Numbered from the stretch's first letter, positions 23,439 through 34,590 are shown. The stretch is DNA of 64,000 nucleotides from Heterocephalus glaber (GCF_000247695.1 NW_004624842.1:4527627-4591626); one strand, 5' to 3'. The notes: generated from the sequence alone by a model not told the origin. Numbers and translations are program-made.

Positions 23439-24030
23439 AGCCATGGGGTGGGGTGGGGTCTCTGCTCCCCTCCCCCATTTGCATGTTCCCAGAGTCCCTC
23501 CTTCTCCCAGGTTTAGTCTCAGGGGGAACCCAGAATCGTCCCAGATCAGGGGCAGGTGAGAAGGGGTGCTTAGCAAACCCTACCCCAGAGTAACTGGAAA
23601 ATTCTCCATCAGGAAGACCGTGGTGGTGGCGGTGAGTGTCAGTGTTCATGACCGGGCAGGCAGGACCTTGAGGACTCAGACTGTCCATCTGTCTGTCTCC
23701 TCTCCTCTCTCAGCCATGCTGGCCCTGAGCTTACAGATGTGCTTGCAAACCTTTCTCAAGGGTCTCACAACCCCAACATCTACAGACTGGCCTGTCCTAG
23801 GCCTTGTCTTCCAGCTCTCTCCTCTTGTCCCCAGCCTCATTTCTTAAGTGACTAGAGTTTTTAAAGAAACCATCACAGAGAGGGGGTAATCCTCTCCTCC
23901 TTCTACTAGGTTGGGGCAGAGGCCTTGCATCTGGGGATCCCCAGGGTGTGGGGTAGGGGTGGGGGTTGGGGACCAGCTCAGGGGCTTCCATTTGCAAAGA
24001 AAGATTAAAGAAAGAATATTGCTTAACCAA
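23439..24030 (+). other. GGT7: GGT7 3' UTR
   Basis: Non-repetitive GC-rich sequence follows the stop codon. It ends with ATTAAA at 24004-24009 and a T/G-rich stretch after it. The exact cleavage point is not known; about 24,020-24,035 is likely. Confidence 0.8.
24004..24009 (+). promoter_or_regulatory. GGT7 polyadenylation signal ATTAAA
   Basis: This common variant hexamer lies about 570 nt after the stop codon and is followed within 40 nt by T/G-rich sequence. SINE- and L1-like repeats begin soon afterwards, which fits the gene end. Confidence 0.75.
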
Positions 24031-24179
24031 GGCTCTGGCTTCATTTATGTTTAACTGAGTTGGAAGTGGGAGTGGGAGAGGAGACTTTGGCTCACCCTAG
24101 CCCAGGGCAAGCTGGAGTCAGCTTTGTATGGGCCATAATACAATGATATATAATGGACTAATGGTAATTAAGAACTTAC

Positions 24180-24360
24180 CAAACTGGGTGGCAGGTGTTT
24201 TCCCATAGTCCCAGGTACTCAGGAGGCCAAAGCAGGAGTATCGCTTGAGCCCAGGGGTTCCAGAGCAGCCTGGGCAGCACAGCAAGACCCTGTCTCAAGA
24301 AATAAACAGCTGGAGATATAGCTCAGAATGTTTGCCTAGCATGCACAAGGCCTACTGTGC
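24180..24360 (+). repeat. B1-ID dimeric SINE, 3' truncated
   Basis: A B1-like unit ('ctgggtggcaggtgttttcc' to 'gaccctgtctcaagaaataa') runs directly into 'agctggagatatagctcaga', the head of an old ID unit. Confidence 0.6.
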
Positions 24361-24734
24361 CAGGCTCTATGCTAAAGAACTTGACATGAATAATCTTATC
24401 TAATCTTCATCACAAACCTCATGAGATAACTAATAATTAATAATGATAAATATTATTACCATTTTACAGATGGGAAATAGGCAAAAAGAGGTTAAGGAAT
24501 TTGTCTAAAGTTCTTTATCTTTTGTGCATATGTGGTGGAGGATACTGGACTTTGAAGCCAGGGCCTTCATACTGAGCTGTAACTCCAGCCCTTTTTAAAA
24601 ATTATTTTAGTTTATTAGTGCATGTGTGTAGTGCATAATGTTTACATTCCTTATGTGGAGTTGGTACATGTACATAATACACCCCGATTCCTTTTTCGTC
24701 CCTTATCCCTTCTCTCCCGCCCCCAGCAGTTTTT

Positions 24735-24862
24735 AATTTTTTTTTTTGAGATATGGGTCTTGCTAAGTGATCCATGGTGGGCTCCAACTTGCAGTCCTCC
24801 TGCCTCAGCCCCTCAGAGTGCTGGAATCACAGATGTGCACCACCACACCCAGCTTCCCTATC
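24735..24862 (-). repeat. B1-like SINE
   Basis: 'tttttgagatatgggtcttg' to 'gtgcaccaccacacccagct' on the reverse complement. Confidence 0.75.
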
Positions 24863-24965
24863 TAATGGAAGAATTTCAATCTCAGGATGTCCAACCGTAT
24901 GAGAATCTATGCCTTTAACCAATTCCACATCTATTGGGTGAACTATTTGCTATAAAGTATACTTC

Positions 24966-25050
24966 AGGGCTGGGGATTTATCTCAGTGGTTCCACTACCT
25001 GCCTCACAAGTGCAAGGACCCAAGTTTGATTCCTGGTACCAAAAAAAAAG
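24966..25050 (+). repeat. ID SINE
   Basis: GGCTGGGGATTTATCTCAGTGG to GATTCCTGGTACC with A9. 'aagtatacttca' is repeated on both sides as the insertion duplication. Confidence 0.9.
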
Positions 25051-25549
25051 TATACTTCACATACTATGTATCAGACAATAAATACCTTTTACAAATTGTG
25101 TCATTTACTCATGCATGCATCCATCCATTATGTTCCAGGCACTTTGCTAGGTACTGGAATTCAGTGCTGGATAAAACAAACAGACTATATTTTATGGGTT
25201 TGCAGTGTATAGGGGAAAGTCAAACATTAATGAAAGAAATGCACAGATAATTAAGGTAATTGCCATCATAAGCTCTATAGCATCCCTCATAAAGGGAATA
25301 TAATAGATGTTATGTATGTAAAATTATTCAAATATCAAATGTCTCATAAATACATAATGTAGATGATCTATCCCCCCAAAGTCCTAACTTTCCAAAAATT
25401 ATACTATCAATAATTTAATACATATTTCTGCAATTTTTGTGCATATTAACATATTATGTTTAAAATATAAAAGCTGAATTATATTTTTATAGTCTGCAAC
25501 TTCTTTTTTTTTTAATTTACAAAGATAGCATGGGCATTTTCCCATGTCA

Positions 25550-25745
25550 AAGTATGTGGATCTACCTCGTTATTTATAATTATGAATCATAGTTCATTGA
25601 ATGATTTAACCAGTCTGCTGTTGATGGATATTTGGGTGGTTTCCAGTGCAGCTTTGAACATCTTTGCCCTGGTATCTGTAGGTGCTTCAGCCATGCCTGT
25701 CATCATGCCAACTTTTCTAGGCTGTCTCTCAAGTGATAGAATGTC
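25550..25745 (-). repeat. Old L1 fragment
   Basis: 'cgttatttataattatgaat', 'agtctgctgttgatggatat' and 'tggtttccagtgcagctttg' match the antisense text of old mammalian L1 3' regions. Confidence 0.5.
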
Positions 25746-25754
25746 TAAGCCCAT

Positions 25755-26090
25755 TAGTGACACTATAACAAAATACCATCAATTAGGTAACTCATAAACA
25801 ATAAAAATTTATTTCTCACAGTTCAGGACACTGGAAGGTCCAAGATCAAGGCATCAGTAGATTTGGTGCCTAGTAAGTGCCTGCTTCCTCATAGACAGGC
25901 ACATTCTGTGTCTTCACATGGTAGAAGTGACAAGGCAGCCCTCTGGTGCCTCTTTTATAAGGGCACTAATTTCACTCATTAAATGACCTAATCTCTTCTC
26001 AAAGGCCCAACCTTCTAATACCAGCACATTGTTCACTACATTTCAACTTAAAAGTTTGGGGAGGACACAAACATTTAGAGCATAGCATGA
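25755..26090 (-). repeat. MLT1-type MaLR LTR
   Basis: The reverse complement reads like MLT1A. On the + strand: 'ataacaaaataccatcaatt', 'aaaaatttatttctcacagt', 'ggtccaagatcaaggcatca', 'gcctcttttataagggcact' and 'aggacacaaacatttagagc'. It is a solitary LTR about 340 bp long; no internal region is seen. Confidence 0.8.
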
Positions 26091-26833
26091 AGTTACAGCC
26101 CCTTCCACTCTGCACACTTTCTAGAGGTCATATGAGTCTCTTGGAGTTATTTCTTTTCTTAAATATACAAATAAAAACAAGTTTGGATAAAAAATTTGTT
26201 TAATGAAAAGATTCTTACATATTTAAATAATGGGCTTGGGTATCTCAGTGGTAGAACATATGCTTAGCATGTTGAGGCTATGAGTTCAATCCCCAGCATC
26301 AAAAAAAAAAATCCAATGTCTTAGGAAATCTGTTTTAATACTCAGTGTATGACACATCATTTATGTATTTTATATATTTTATTAAGTCCTTACACTGAAG
26401 CATGTGTAGCCCAAAGCACTGGAGACACTGGTGACAAGACACAGAAAGCTCTTGCTTTTCTGGATCCTATATTCTTAATCATTTTTACTTTATCAGGTTG
26501 TACTATCTTGAGATATCATAGATAATGTAAAATTTACCTCACACTAAGAATCTATGTTTTTCTAACTGTAAAATGAAGAAACAAGAAGCTTGGAAATATT
26601 AAGAGTTTTCACAATATTCTCTAGGGCCTCAAATAACTCAAAGATATAACTTGCTTATTTGGTATTTCTTTTACTTTCTTGGTTGATATTAGTAAATTTT
26701 AAAATGATCACTATTGGCACTGGTCAACATTGACTTTGTTCTTATAAATCTACTTCTTGTAAGATAAGAGATATTTTCCACACTAGGAAGGAAATAATCT
26801 GGATCAATCTCATCATCAAAAGACTTAAGAATT

Positions 26834-26920
26834 TGGGCCAGGGATTTAGCTCAGTTGTTCAGCCACCTGCCTTGTAACCACAAGGACCCGAGTTTGATCC
26901 CCAGTACCAAAAAAAAAAGA
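26834..26920 (+). repeat. ID SINE
   Basis: GGCCAGGGATTTAGCTCAGTTG to GATCCCCAGTACC plus A10. The duplicated flank 'agacttaagaatt/agacctaagaatt' marks the insertion. Confidence 0.9.
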
Positions 26921-27744
26921 CCTAAGAATTCAATAATAAAATTAAATATGCATGGATTAAAAATCCAATCAAGAAATAGAGTCATACTTGACATAAAAAT
27001 AAGATCCAGCAATATGATGTCTACAGAAGACTTTAGATACAAAGACACAAATAGTTTGAAAGTGAAGGATGGGAAAATGTATATCATGCAAACAGACCAT
27101 AACAAAGCTAGAGAGGCTAGACTAATACAAGACAACATAGACTTAAAGCAAAATGTCACTTAGAGATAAGAAGGCTATTTTTTAATGATAAAAGGGTCAA
27201 TCCATCAGGAAGATATAACATGCATGCACCTAACAGCAAAGTGAAAAGTAAAAACTTGAAACACAAACTAACAAAAATGAGGTGACAAATAATAATATTT
27301 GGAGACGCCAATACTTTATTCTCAATAGTGGGTAGAACAGTCAAGGAGAAGATCAAGAAGGAAATAATAGATTTGAACAGAACTATAAGTCAGCTACAAC
27401 TAGAAGATATCTGTAAAACACTCTATCCCAAAACAGCAAACTATGCATTCTTCTCAAATGCATGGAACCTTCTCCTCAAATGCATGGAACCTTCTCCAGC
27501 ATGGACAACATGCTAGAGCATAAAACAAACCCTAACAAATATAAAAGGATAGAAATAATACAAAAAGTGTTTTTCAACCCTAATGAAATGAAATTAGAAG
27601 TCATTAACAGAAAAAAAGAAAATTTTGCAAAAATATGGAAAATAAACACTCTCTTAAACCAATGGGACATAGAAGAAATAAAAGAGAAACTAGAAAATTC
27701 AGATAAATGAAGATGAAGATACAGCACGTCAAAATTTATGGGCT

Positions 27745-27870
27745 GCACACATGGTGGTGGATGCATGCCTATAATCCCTGCACTCAGGTGGCTGAGGCAG
27801 GAGAATCGCCACAAGTTCAAGGCCAGCCTGAGCTACATAGTGAGATCCTGTCTCAAAACAAACAAGCAAG
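27745..27870 (+). repeat. B1 SINE in L1
   Basis: 'acatggtggtggatgcatgc' to 'gagatcctgtctcaaaacaa'. Confidence 0.8.
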
Positions 27871-27917
27871 CAAACACATCACATTTATGAGGTGCAGCTA
27901 AAGTAGTGCTCAGAGGG

Positions 27918-28011
27918 AATTTTTTTTTTTTTTTTTGGTACCGGGGATCAAACTCGGGTCCTTGCGCTTGCGCAGCAGGTGGCGAAACCACTGAGCTAAA
28001 TCCCAGGCCCC
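27918..28011 (-). repeat. ID SINE in L1
   Basis: T18, then GGTACCGGGGATCAAACTCG, ending CTGAGCTAAATCCCAGGCCC. 'cagagggaatttt' on both sides is the target duplication. Confidence 0.92.
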
Positions 28012-28062
28012 AGAGGGAATTTTAATACAAGCTATATATGCCCATATTTTAAAAGAACAAAA

Positions 28063-28137
28063 GGGCCGGGGATTTAGCTCAATGGTGCCGCCGCCTGCCC
28101 GACTTTGATCCCCGGTACCAAAAAAAAAAAAAAAAAT
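28063..28137 (+). repeat. ID SINE with internal deletion
   Basis: GGGCCGGGGATTTAGCTCAATGG and CCGCCGCCTGCCC, then directly GACTTTGATCCCCGGTACC and A17. The usual AAGCGCAAGGTCCCGAGT part is missing. Confidence 0.85.
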
Positions 28138-28394
28138 CAAATCAATAAGTGAAATTTCCACCTTAAGACACTAGAAAAGGAAGGGCAAACTAGACCTAAA
28201 GCAAGCAAAAGAAAAGAAATAAAAAATGTTAGAGCAGACATTAATAAAATAGAAAATACAAAGCCAATATAGAATCAATGAACCCAACACTTGATTCTTT
28301 AAAAAAAAATTAACAAAACTGATAAGAAAAAAAGAGAGGAGACTCATATTACTAGAATAAAAATACATGAAATAGTACTAACATCACTACAAAA

Positions 28395-28575
28395 ATAGAA
28401 AGGGTTTGCAGTATTTGGGAGGCTGAGGCAAGAGGATCTCCATGAGTTCAAGGCCACTTGGGGCTACATAGTGAGTTCAAGGCTAGCTTGAACTACATAG
28501 CAAGAGCCTGTCTCAAAAGACAAAAAAGGAAGGAAAGAAAGAAAGAATGAAAGAAAGAAAGAAAGAAAGAGAAGG
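28395..28575 (+). repeat. B1 SINE with (GAAA)n tail
   Basis: 'ttgggaggctgaggcaagag' through two 'gagttcaaggc' units to 'gagcctgtctcaaaa', then a purine microsatellite. Confidence 0.8.
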
Positions 28576-28739
28576 CAGCTGTAAAGGAATACCATGAACA
28601 GTCATATATTAATAAATCAGATAATTTAAATGAAATGAAAAGTTTCCTAGTAGGACACATAGCAAGCTGGGTGTCAAGGCTTATGTCTATAACCCCAGCT
28701 ATAGAGAGAAGAGACAATCTACACAATGAGAAAAAAATT

Positions 28740-29640
28740 TTGCTAGCCATTCCATGGACAGGGGACTAACATCATGAATATATAAAGAACTAAAAAAATT
28801 TAGATTTCCCCTAAATAAAAGATCCAATCAAAAAATGGGCAACTGAAATGAATAGACACTTCTCAGAAGTACAAATGGCCAATAAATACCTAAAAAAGGC
28901 TCATCATCACTGGCCATCAGAGAAATGCAAATTAAAACTATACTGAGGTACTATCTTGCCCCCCAAACAAGGGCTATCATAAAAAAATCTACAAATGCTG
29001 GCAAGGATTTGGGGAAAAAATTCTGCTACATTGTTGGTGGAAATGTAAACTAGTGCAACCAGTATGGAAATCAGTGTGGAGAGTCCTCAAAAAATTAAAG
29101 GTAGAGGGCTGGGGATTTAGCTCAGCAGTTCCACAGCCTACCTCACAAGCGCAAGGTCCCGTGTTTGATCCCTGCAACCAAAAAAAAAAATTAAAGGTAG
29201 AAATTCCATTTGAGCCAGCTAACCCCCTCCTAGGTATCTTCCCAAAAGAGTTAACATCATCATATTACAGGGATACATGTACACCCATGTGTATGTATAG
29301 CAGCACAATTTATAATAGCTACATCTTGGAAACAGCACATATGTCCATCAACAGATGAATGGACAAGGAAAAGGTAATATTTATACTCAGTGGAGTATTA
29401 CACTGCCATACAGAAAGATAAATTTAAGGCATTAGTAGGTAAATGGATGCAACTTGAGAACATAATGTTAAGTAGAACAAGTCGGACATACAAGCTCAAA
29501 TATTGATCGCATGGTTTCTCTTATATGAGAAACTAGATATATGGATAGATAGGTAGATAGAGAATACAAATAAAAAGCAAAATAGAAGAGAGATAAGTAG
29601 GAAGTAGGGAGAAGTTCAAATACTTCCTCAAATTACATAT
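28740..29640 (+). repeat. L1 3' end (ORF2 end and 3' UTR)
   Basis: Sense text: 'ccaatcaaaaaatgggcaac', 'tagacacttctcagaagtac', 'aaatgcaaattaaaactata', 'atggaaatcagtgtggagag', 'ggaaacagcacatatgtcca' and 'aatggatgcaacttgagaac'. An ID lies at 29,107-29,190. It is degenerate. Confidence 0.85.
29105..29192 (+). repeat. ID SINE in L1
   Basis: GGGCTGGGGATTTAGCTCAGCAG to GATCCCTGCAACC with A10. 'aattaaaggtaga' is duplicated on both sides. Confidence 0.9.
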
Positions 29641-30012
29641 TCCATTGTTTTAAAAATATTTTAATATATATACTAATGCATTTCATTTATACTAATAGTT
29701 TAATCTTAGTTCATTGAAAAGAATATTTGTGTTATTACCTGTTTATTTTTTGTAAGAATCTTTTTGGCTTATATCTTACACTGAGTAATGATTTTGAAGA
29801 TAACTATGCATAGTGTAATAACTATTATTATTCTCTTGTTATTTGGTTATGAAAATTTGTTTCATTTTTTCATTAAAAAATTTAAAAACTAAAAAGCATG
29901 TAGTAAAAAAAAAATCCCAGCTACACTGGAGGCTGAGGCAGAGGGATTATAAATTTAAGGCAATGTGAGCAACTTAGTGAAACTGCCTCAAAAGCAAAAT
30001 AAAAAGAGCTCA

Positions 30013-30092
30013 GGGCCAGGGATTTAGCTCAGTGGCACCACGCCTGCCTTGCAAGTGCAAGGTCCTGAGTTCGATCCCCGGTATAAAAAAAA
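30013..30092 (+). repeat. ID SINE
   Basis: GGGCCAGGGATTTAGCTCAGTGG to GATCCCCGGTA and an A-rich tail. A second, older ID unit follows at about 30,110-30,170. Confidence 0.88.
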
Positions 30093-30469
30093 ACAAACAA
30101 AAAAACACAGATGTAGCTCAGTGGTAAAATGCTTGCTTAGCAGTCCCAAGGCCTTGGGTTCAATCCAGGGTTCCAGAGGGTGGGATATGGGGGAAGACAC
30201 ACATCAAAGTTGACTTAAGAAGAAACAGACAATTTGAATAGATATATAAAAACTAAAGAGACGGAATTAGTAATACATACTAAAAAACAACTAACAAATA
30301 AATTGCTTCCAAAGAAAAATCCAGGTGTCTTGATGAATTCTACAAACTACTTAACACCAATTCTTTATAAACTCTTCCCAAAATTAGAATAGAGGAACAT
30401 TTTCCAACACATTCTATGAGGCCAGTTTTACCCTGGCAGATAAAGAAATCGTAAGAAAACTATAAACCA

Positions 30470-30610
30470 AGCTGGACATGGTGGCACACACATATAATCC
30501 AGGCACTCAGGAGGGTGAGGTAGGAGGATCATCAGGAGTTCAAGCCTAGCTGGGCTACACAAGGAGTTCAAGGCCAGCCTAAAGTGCATAGTGAAACTAA
30601 AAAAAACTCC
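30470..30610 (+). repeat. B1 SINE
   Basis: 'gctggacatggtggcacaca' to 'gcatagtgaaactaaaaaaa', with the internal duplication. Confidence 0.8.
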
Positions 30611-30814
30611 AAAAATGAAAAACTACAGACCAATATTCTGTTATATTAGCAAATAGAGGCCAACAACATATAAAAAGAATTATATACTAAGAGGAGTATA
30701 TTCTAGGACTGTTGTTTGGTTTAATGCCCCAACATTAATTATTACATTATACCATTTCAATAGAGTAAAAAACCAAAAACCGTATGTTTATCTCATAGAG
30801 GCAGAAAAAGTATT

Positions 30815-31113
30815 TGAGCCGGATGTGGTGGTGCACACTGTAATCCCAGAGCTCTGGGATTCTGAGGCAGGACGATCACAAGTTTAAGCCCTCTCTGGCA
30901 ATTTAGTGATTTAGTGAGACCCTGTCTTTTTTTTTTTTTTTTTTTTGGTATCGGGGATCAAACTTGGGTCCTTGCACTTGTGCAGCAGGAGGTGAAACCA
31001 CTGAGCTAAATCCCCGACCCGACCCTGTCTTAAAATAAAAACTTTTTTTGAAAAAAAGGGATGGGATATAGCTCAGTAAAAAAGCCCTGGGCTCAATCCC
31101 CAGTACCCAAAAA
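30815..31113 (+). repeat. B1-ID dimer split by a minus-strand ID
   Basis: The B1 unit ('gccggatgtggtggtgcaca' to 'gaccctgtctt') is interrupted by a minus ID (30,928-31,020), after which 'gaccctgtcttaaaataaaa' repeats as the target duplication. It then runs into 'gggatgggatatagctcagt', an old ID unit ending 'caatccccagtaccc'. Confidence 0.75.
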
Positions 31114-31990
31114 AGCAACAAATTTATAAAATCCAAAACCCCTTCACAATTAAAAAACACTCAACAAACTAGGAAGCTTCCTCAACTTGATAGAGGCATC
31201 TATTTTTTAAAAATTGACAGTTAACATCATACTTAATGAGGAAAGATTGGGTGCTTTCCTACTAGGATCAGAGGTTGTGCTCTCTGCTCCTATTCCACAC
31301 TGAACTGGATGTTCTAGTCATGGGAATTGAGCAAGATAGAGAAATGAAAGACGTCCAAACTGGAAAGGAAGAAGTAAAATTATTTTTTTTTGCAGATGGC
31401 ATGATCTTATATACTATAGAAAATGCTAAGGAATCCATAAGAAGTATAGGAGAGCTAATAAAGGAGTTCAGGAAGATTGCTAATACAAGATCAGTGTAAA
31501 AATTATTTGCATTTCCATACACTTGCAATGAACAATCTGAAAATGGAATTAAGAAATAATTCTATTTATAGTAACACCAAAAAGACTAAAATAGATCTGG
31601 AAATGTGGCTAAGTGTAAGAGCATTTACCTAGCATGCATAAGGTCCTGGGCTCAATCCCTAACATCACAAAAAACAAAACAAGACAAAACAAAAGAAAAA
31701 AATACCTAGGAATACATTTTATAAAAGAAATATAAAACTTATAACTTCAAAACATTGTTGAAAGGCATTAAAGAAGATCTAATAAATGTAAAGAAAATCT
31801 GTATTCAGGGATTGGAAGACTTAATTTTGTTAATATGGGAATACTTTCTAATTGATCTACAGAGTCAATGCAATTGCTATCAATATTCCAAAGGTTTTTT
31901 TCTATCAGAAATTAGTAAGACAATCCTAAAATTCATATAAAATTGCAAGGGACCAGGAATAGCTAAAACAACCTTGAAAAAAGAAGAACA

Positions 31991-32075
31991 ATGGGGCCAG
32001 GGATTTAGCTCAGTGGTTCTACCACTTGCCTTGCAAGCACAAGGTCCCGAGTTCAATCCCTGGTACCAAAAAGAA
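31991..32075 (+). repeat. ID SINE
   Basis: GGGGCCAGGGATTTAGCTCAGTGG to CAATCCCTGGTACC. 'gaagaac' is repeated on both sides. Confidence 0.9.
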
Positions 32076-32144
32076 AAAAGAAAACAAAAGAAGAACGATA
32101 TTGGAGAATACAAGCATCCTGATTTCAAAAGCTTTCTTTTTCCT

Positions 32145-32272
32145 TTTTTTTTGAGACGGGTTTTGCTATGTAGTTCAGTTGGCCTTGAACTCACTGTGTA
32201 ACCCAGGCTGGCCTCAAACTTGAGGCAATCCTCCTGCCTCAGCCTCCTGGGGCATGCACCACCACGCCCAGT
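32145..32272 (-). repeat. B1 SINE
   Basis: 'tttttgagacgggttttgct', 'ggccttgaactcactgtgta' to 'gcaccaccacgcccagt'. Confidence 0.85.
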
Positions 32273-32344
32273 TCAATTTCAAAAACTTAATATGAAGTTA
32301 GAGCAATCAAAACTGTCATAGGATTCAGCCATCTGTTTGGGGAA

Positions 32345-32650
32345 AATGGACCTTCCATCCTAGGATGGCCACATTTTCACTATGCCAAGTTTGACCTGGT
32401 TCCTCCAACCCTGCTGAGATCCATCCAACTATTCAGAGCCTGAAAAAGGTAGGCAACTGTGCTCAAATAGTAGTTTCAAACAATTCATTGTGAAGGAAGC
32501 TGGGCTCAATGGTTTGGTGATGATGTAGTTTATGTCAAAGAGATCATAGGCAAGTGTGGCATCGTTGCCTATATTTGATTTATTATTTATTTGAGTGTTC
32601 TGGGTCTATTTGGGATCAGATTGCTACCTGAATAAAATAAGATGTGTCTC
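32345..32650 (+). pseudogene. ATP5MG: ATP5MG processed pseudogene (ATP synthase subunit g), 5' truncated
   Basis: Frame pieces read like subunit g: ATFS..YAKFDLVPPTPAEI, then IQSLKKV, then residues of the conserved KEAGLNG and GEIIGK segments in shifted frames. The downstream text (TGATTTATTATTTATTTGAG ... CTGAATAAAATAAG) matches my memory of the ATP5MG 3' UTR. About the first 25 codons are absent, and stops and frameshifts break the rest, so it is a dead retrocopy. It runs without a poly(A) tail straight into an L1 3' end at about 32,650. Confidence 0.8.
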
Positions 32651-33072
32651 ACATGTGTAAATACTGAATAGTTTCTCTGGTGTGAGAAATTGAAAGTGTA
32701 AATAAGGACTAAAAGGTATAATAGAGGGCCAGGGATTTAGCTCAGTGGCACCGAGCCTCAAAAGCACAAGGTCCTGAGTTCGATCCCTGGTACCCCCCAC
32801 CCCCCAAAAGGCATAATAGATAATGTGAAATAAGGAAAGGGGCAAAGAGAAAGGGGAAAGTAAAGAAGGGAATGGAATTAATATGAGAAAATGGAAAAAT
32901 GGGAACAAAGTCTTTGTAAATAGGGCGGGGAGGAGGAGTTGAAGGGAGGGCAGGGGAAGGGGGAAAAATAAGAACCAAGAGAGATTATGTAAAGGTACAA
33001 ATTTCCAATGATGAATGTTATTATGTTGTATACCTAAAATGTACCAATAAAATTAATAAAAAGAAATAAGGT
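32650..33072 (+). repeat. L1 3' end (UTR), with an ID inside
   Basis: 'catgtgtaaatactgaatag', a purine-rich tract with GGGAAAGTAAAGAAGGG, then 'acaaagtctttgtaaatag' and a final 'gtaccaataaaattaataaa'. The same sequence appears inverted at 33,690-33,930, at 59,715-59,800 (end only) and at 63,685-64,000, which defines it as a repeat family. The ID is at 32,727-32,803. Confidence 0.7.
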
Positions 33073-33214
33073 GTATCAAATGTAAAAAGACAGAAGGAAA
33101 AGCTGGGTCTGATTGTGCATGCCTGTAATTGTGAGAATGAGAACATGAGTTTGATGTCAAGCTGGGGTATACAGTGGGATGATCTCAAAAAGATAGTAAC
33201 AACAGCATGAACAA

Positions 33215-33277
33215 TGAAAAGGCAGAGAGAGAGGGAGAGAGAGAGAGTGGAAGGAAAGAAAGGAAGGAAGGAAGGAA

Positions 33278-33327
<50 letters not shown>

Positions 33328-33337
33328 GAAAGAAAGA
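33215..33337. repeat. (GAGA)n/(GGAA)n/(GAAA)n purine microsatellite
   Basis: About 120 bp of pure purine on the + strand, grading from GAGA to GGAA to GAAA units, following a decayed SINE. Confidence 0.9.
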
Positions 33338-33479
33338 ACGAACTGTGGTAGAGTTGGGAATGTAGCTCAGTGGTAGAGGATTTGCCTAGCATGTATAAAG
33401 CCCTGGGTTGATCTCCAGCCTACAAAAATAAATTTAAAAACTAACCACCATTTAAACTGGTGAGTGCATTAGGTATAAT

Positions 33480-33605
33480 GATAAATGTATCACCTAATGC
33501 GACAGTGCATGCCTGAAACCCTAGCACTTGGGAGGCTGAGGCTGGAGATCGGTTCAAGGCCTGCCTGAACTACATAGCGAGACTCTGTCTCACAGAAAGA
33601 AAAAG
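33480..33605 (+). repeat. B1 SINE
   Basis: 'cacctaatgcgacagtgcat' to 'gagactctgtctcacagaaa'. Confidence 0.75.
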
Positions 33606-33689
33606 AATAAATGTATCAATGGAATAGAGTCCAGAGATAATCTCATATACCTATAACCATTTATATATCTATGACCAATTATTTTTTCT

Positions 33690-33935
33690 CTTTTTTATTG
33701 GTACATTTTAGATATACATAATGATAGCATTCATCATAAAGAATTTGTACCTGTACATGATATATCTTGCTTCTTTTTCTCCCATTCCCCTCTCCTTTCA
33801 ACCTCTCTTCCCTTCCTTATTTACAAAAACTTTGTTTCCATTTTTTCCTTCTATTCCCTTTCTTTCTTGTCCCTTCCTTCCTTTCTTGTTGCCCTTCTCA
33901 TTTGAACATTTTCTTCCCATTTCCCAATAATATGA
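33690..33935 (-). repeat. L1 3' UTR end, inverted copy
   Basis: It starts 'ttttttattggtacatttta' and carries 'ttatttacaaaaactttgtt', the inverse of 32,650-33,072. Confidence 0.75.
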
Positions 33936-33944
33936 CCTTTTGCG

Positions 33945-34036
33945 GGGGGGGGGGTACCAGGGATCAAACTCTGGTCTTTGTGCCTACGACAGGCGGCAGG
34001 CAACGGAACCACTGAGCTAAATCCCCGGCCCCCCCA
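33945..34036 (-). repeat. ID SINE with poly-G interruption
   Basis: The usual T tail is replaced by G10. GGTACCAGGGATCAAACTC to CTGAGCTAAATCCCCGGCCC follows. Confidence 0.85.
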
Positions 34037-34343
34037 AAAAAACTTTTGTACATCAAAGGACACTATCAAGAGAGTGAAAACACAGTCCAAACTGGCAAAA
34101 ATATACATAATACTCATCTGAATATTTTATGTAGTACCCAGAATATATAAACAACATGAAGACAAACAATCCAATTAAAAATTGGTCAAAGGACTTTGAT
34201 AGACATTTCTGCAAAGAAGACATAAAAATGGCCAACAAGTCTATAAGATGCTGAATATTAGATGTAAGCAGGGAAATGTAGATTAAAACAATGAGCTATC
34301 ACTTCACACTCACCAGGTTGAATAGAATAAAAATAATAATTTT
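34037..34343 (+). repeat. Old L1 ORF2 fragment, left half of a split copy
   Basis: Sense L1 text: 'cttttgtacatcaaaggaca', 'gacatttctgcaaagaagac' and 'tcacactcaccaggttgaat'. The copy resumes at about 37,030. Confidence 0.8.
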
Positions 34344-34496
34344 TTTGAATTTTTAAAATTTATTGAGTGTTTATAAAAAAAGCATCAAAATTTTTAACAC
34401 CCACTTTTTTTGTATACAGTCTAAAAAAATAAATTCCCATCCAAATTACAATGAAAACACCAAAAGAACTCCACAATTAAAATATTATTCACTTGG

Positions 34497-34590
34497 GCCC
34501 AGGGATGTAGCTCAGTGGTGCCTCACCTGCCTGGCAAGCACAAGGTCCTGAGTTCGATCCCGATACCACAAACACACACACACACACAAA
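34497..34590 (+). repeat. ID SINE with (CA)n tail
   Basis: GGCCCAGGGATGTAGCTCAGTGG to GATCCCGATACC followed by (CA)n. It sits in the first repeat unit of the retrocopy. Confidence 0.88.

Larger units (their letters stand above)
26920..28390 (+). repeat. Old L1 ORF2 fragment interrupted by SINEs
   Basis: Sense L1 text includes 'aatacaagacaacatagact', 'aaaagggtcaatccatcagg', 'atgcattcttctcaaatgca' and 'acaaagccaatatagaatca'. A B1 (27,745-27,865) and two IDs (27,920-28,010 minus; 28,063-28,135 plus) sit inside it. The 25-bp segment 'catggaaccttctcctcaaa' is partly repeated at 27,463-27,505. It is degenerate and not functional. Confidence 0.75.
30200..32325 (+). repeat. L1 ORF2 fragment, heavily interrupted
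   Basis: Sense ORF2 text appears between SINE insertions: 'gtcttgatgaattctacaaa', 'aaaaaactccaaaaatgaaa', 'tggatgttctagtcatggga', 'ggcatgatcttatatactat' and 'tcaatgcaattgctatcaat'. B1, ID and old ID copies sit at about 30,470, 30,815, 30,928, 31,602, 31,991 and 32,145. There are many stops. Confidence 0.75.
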
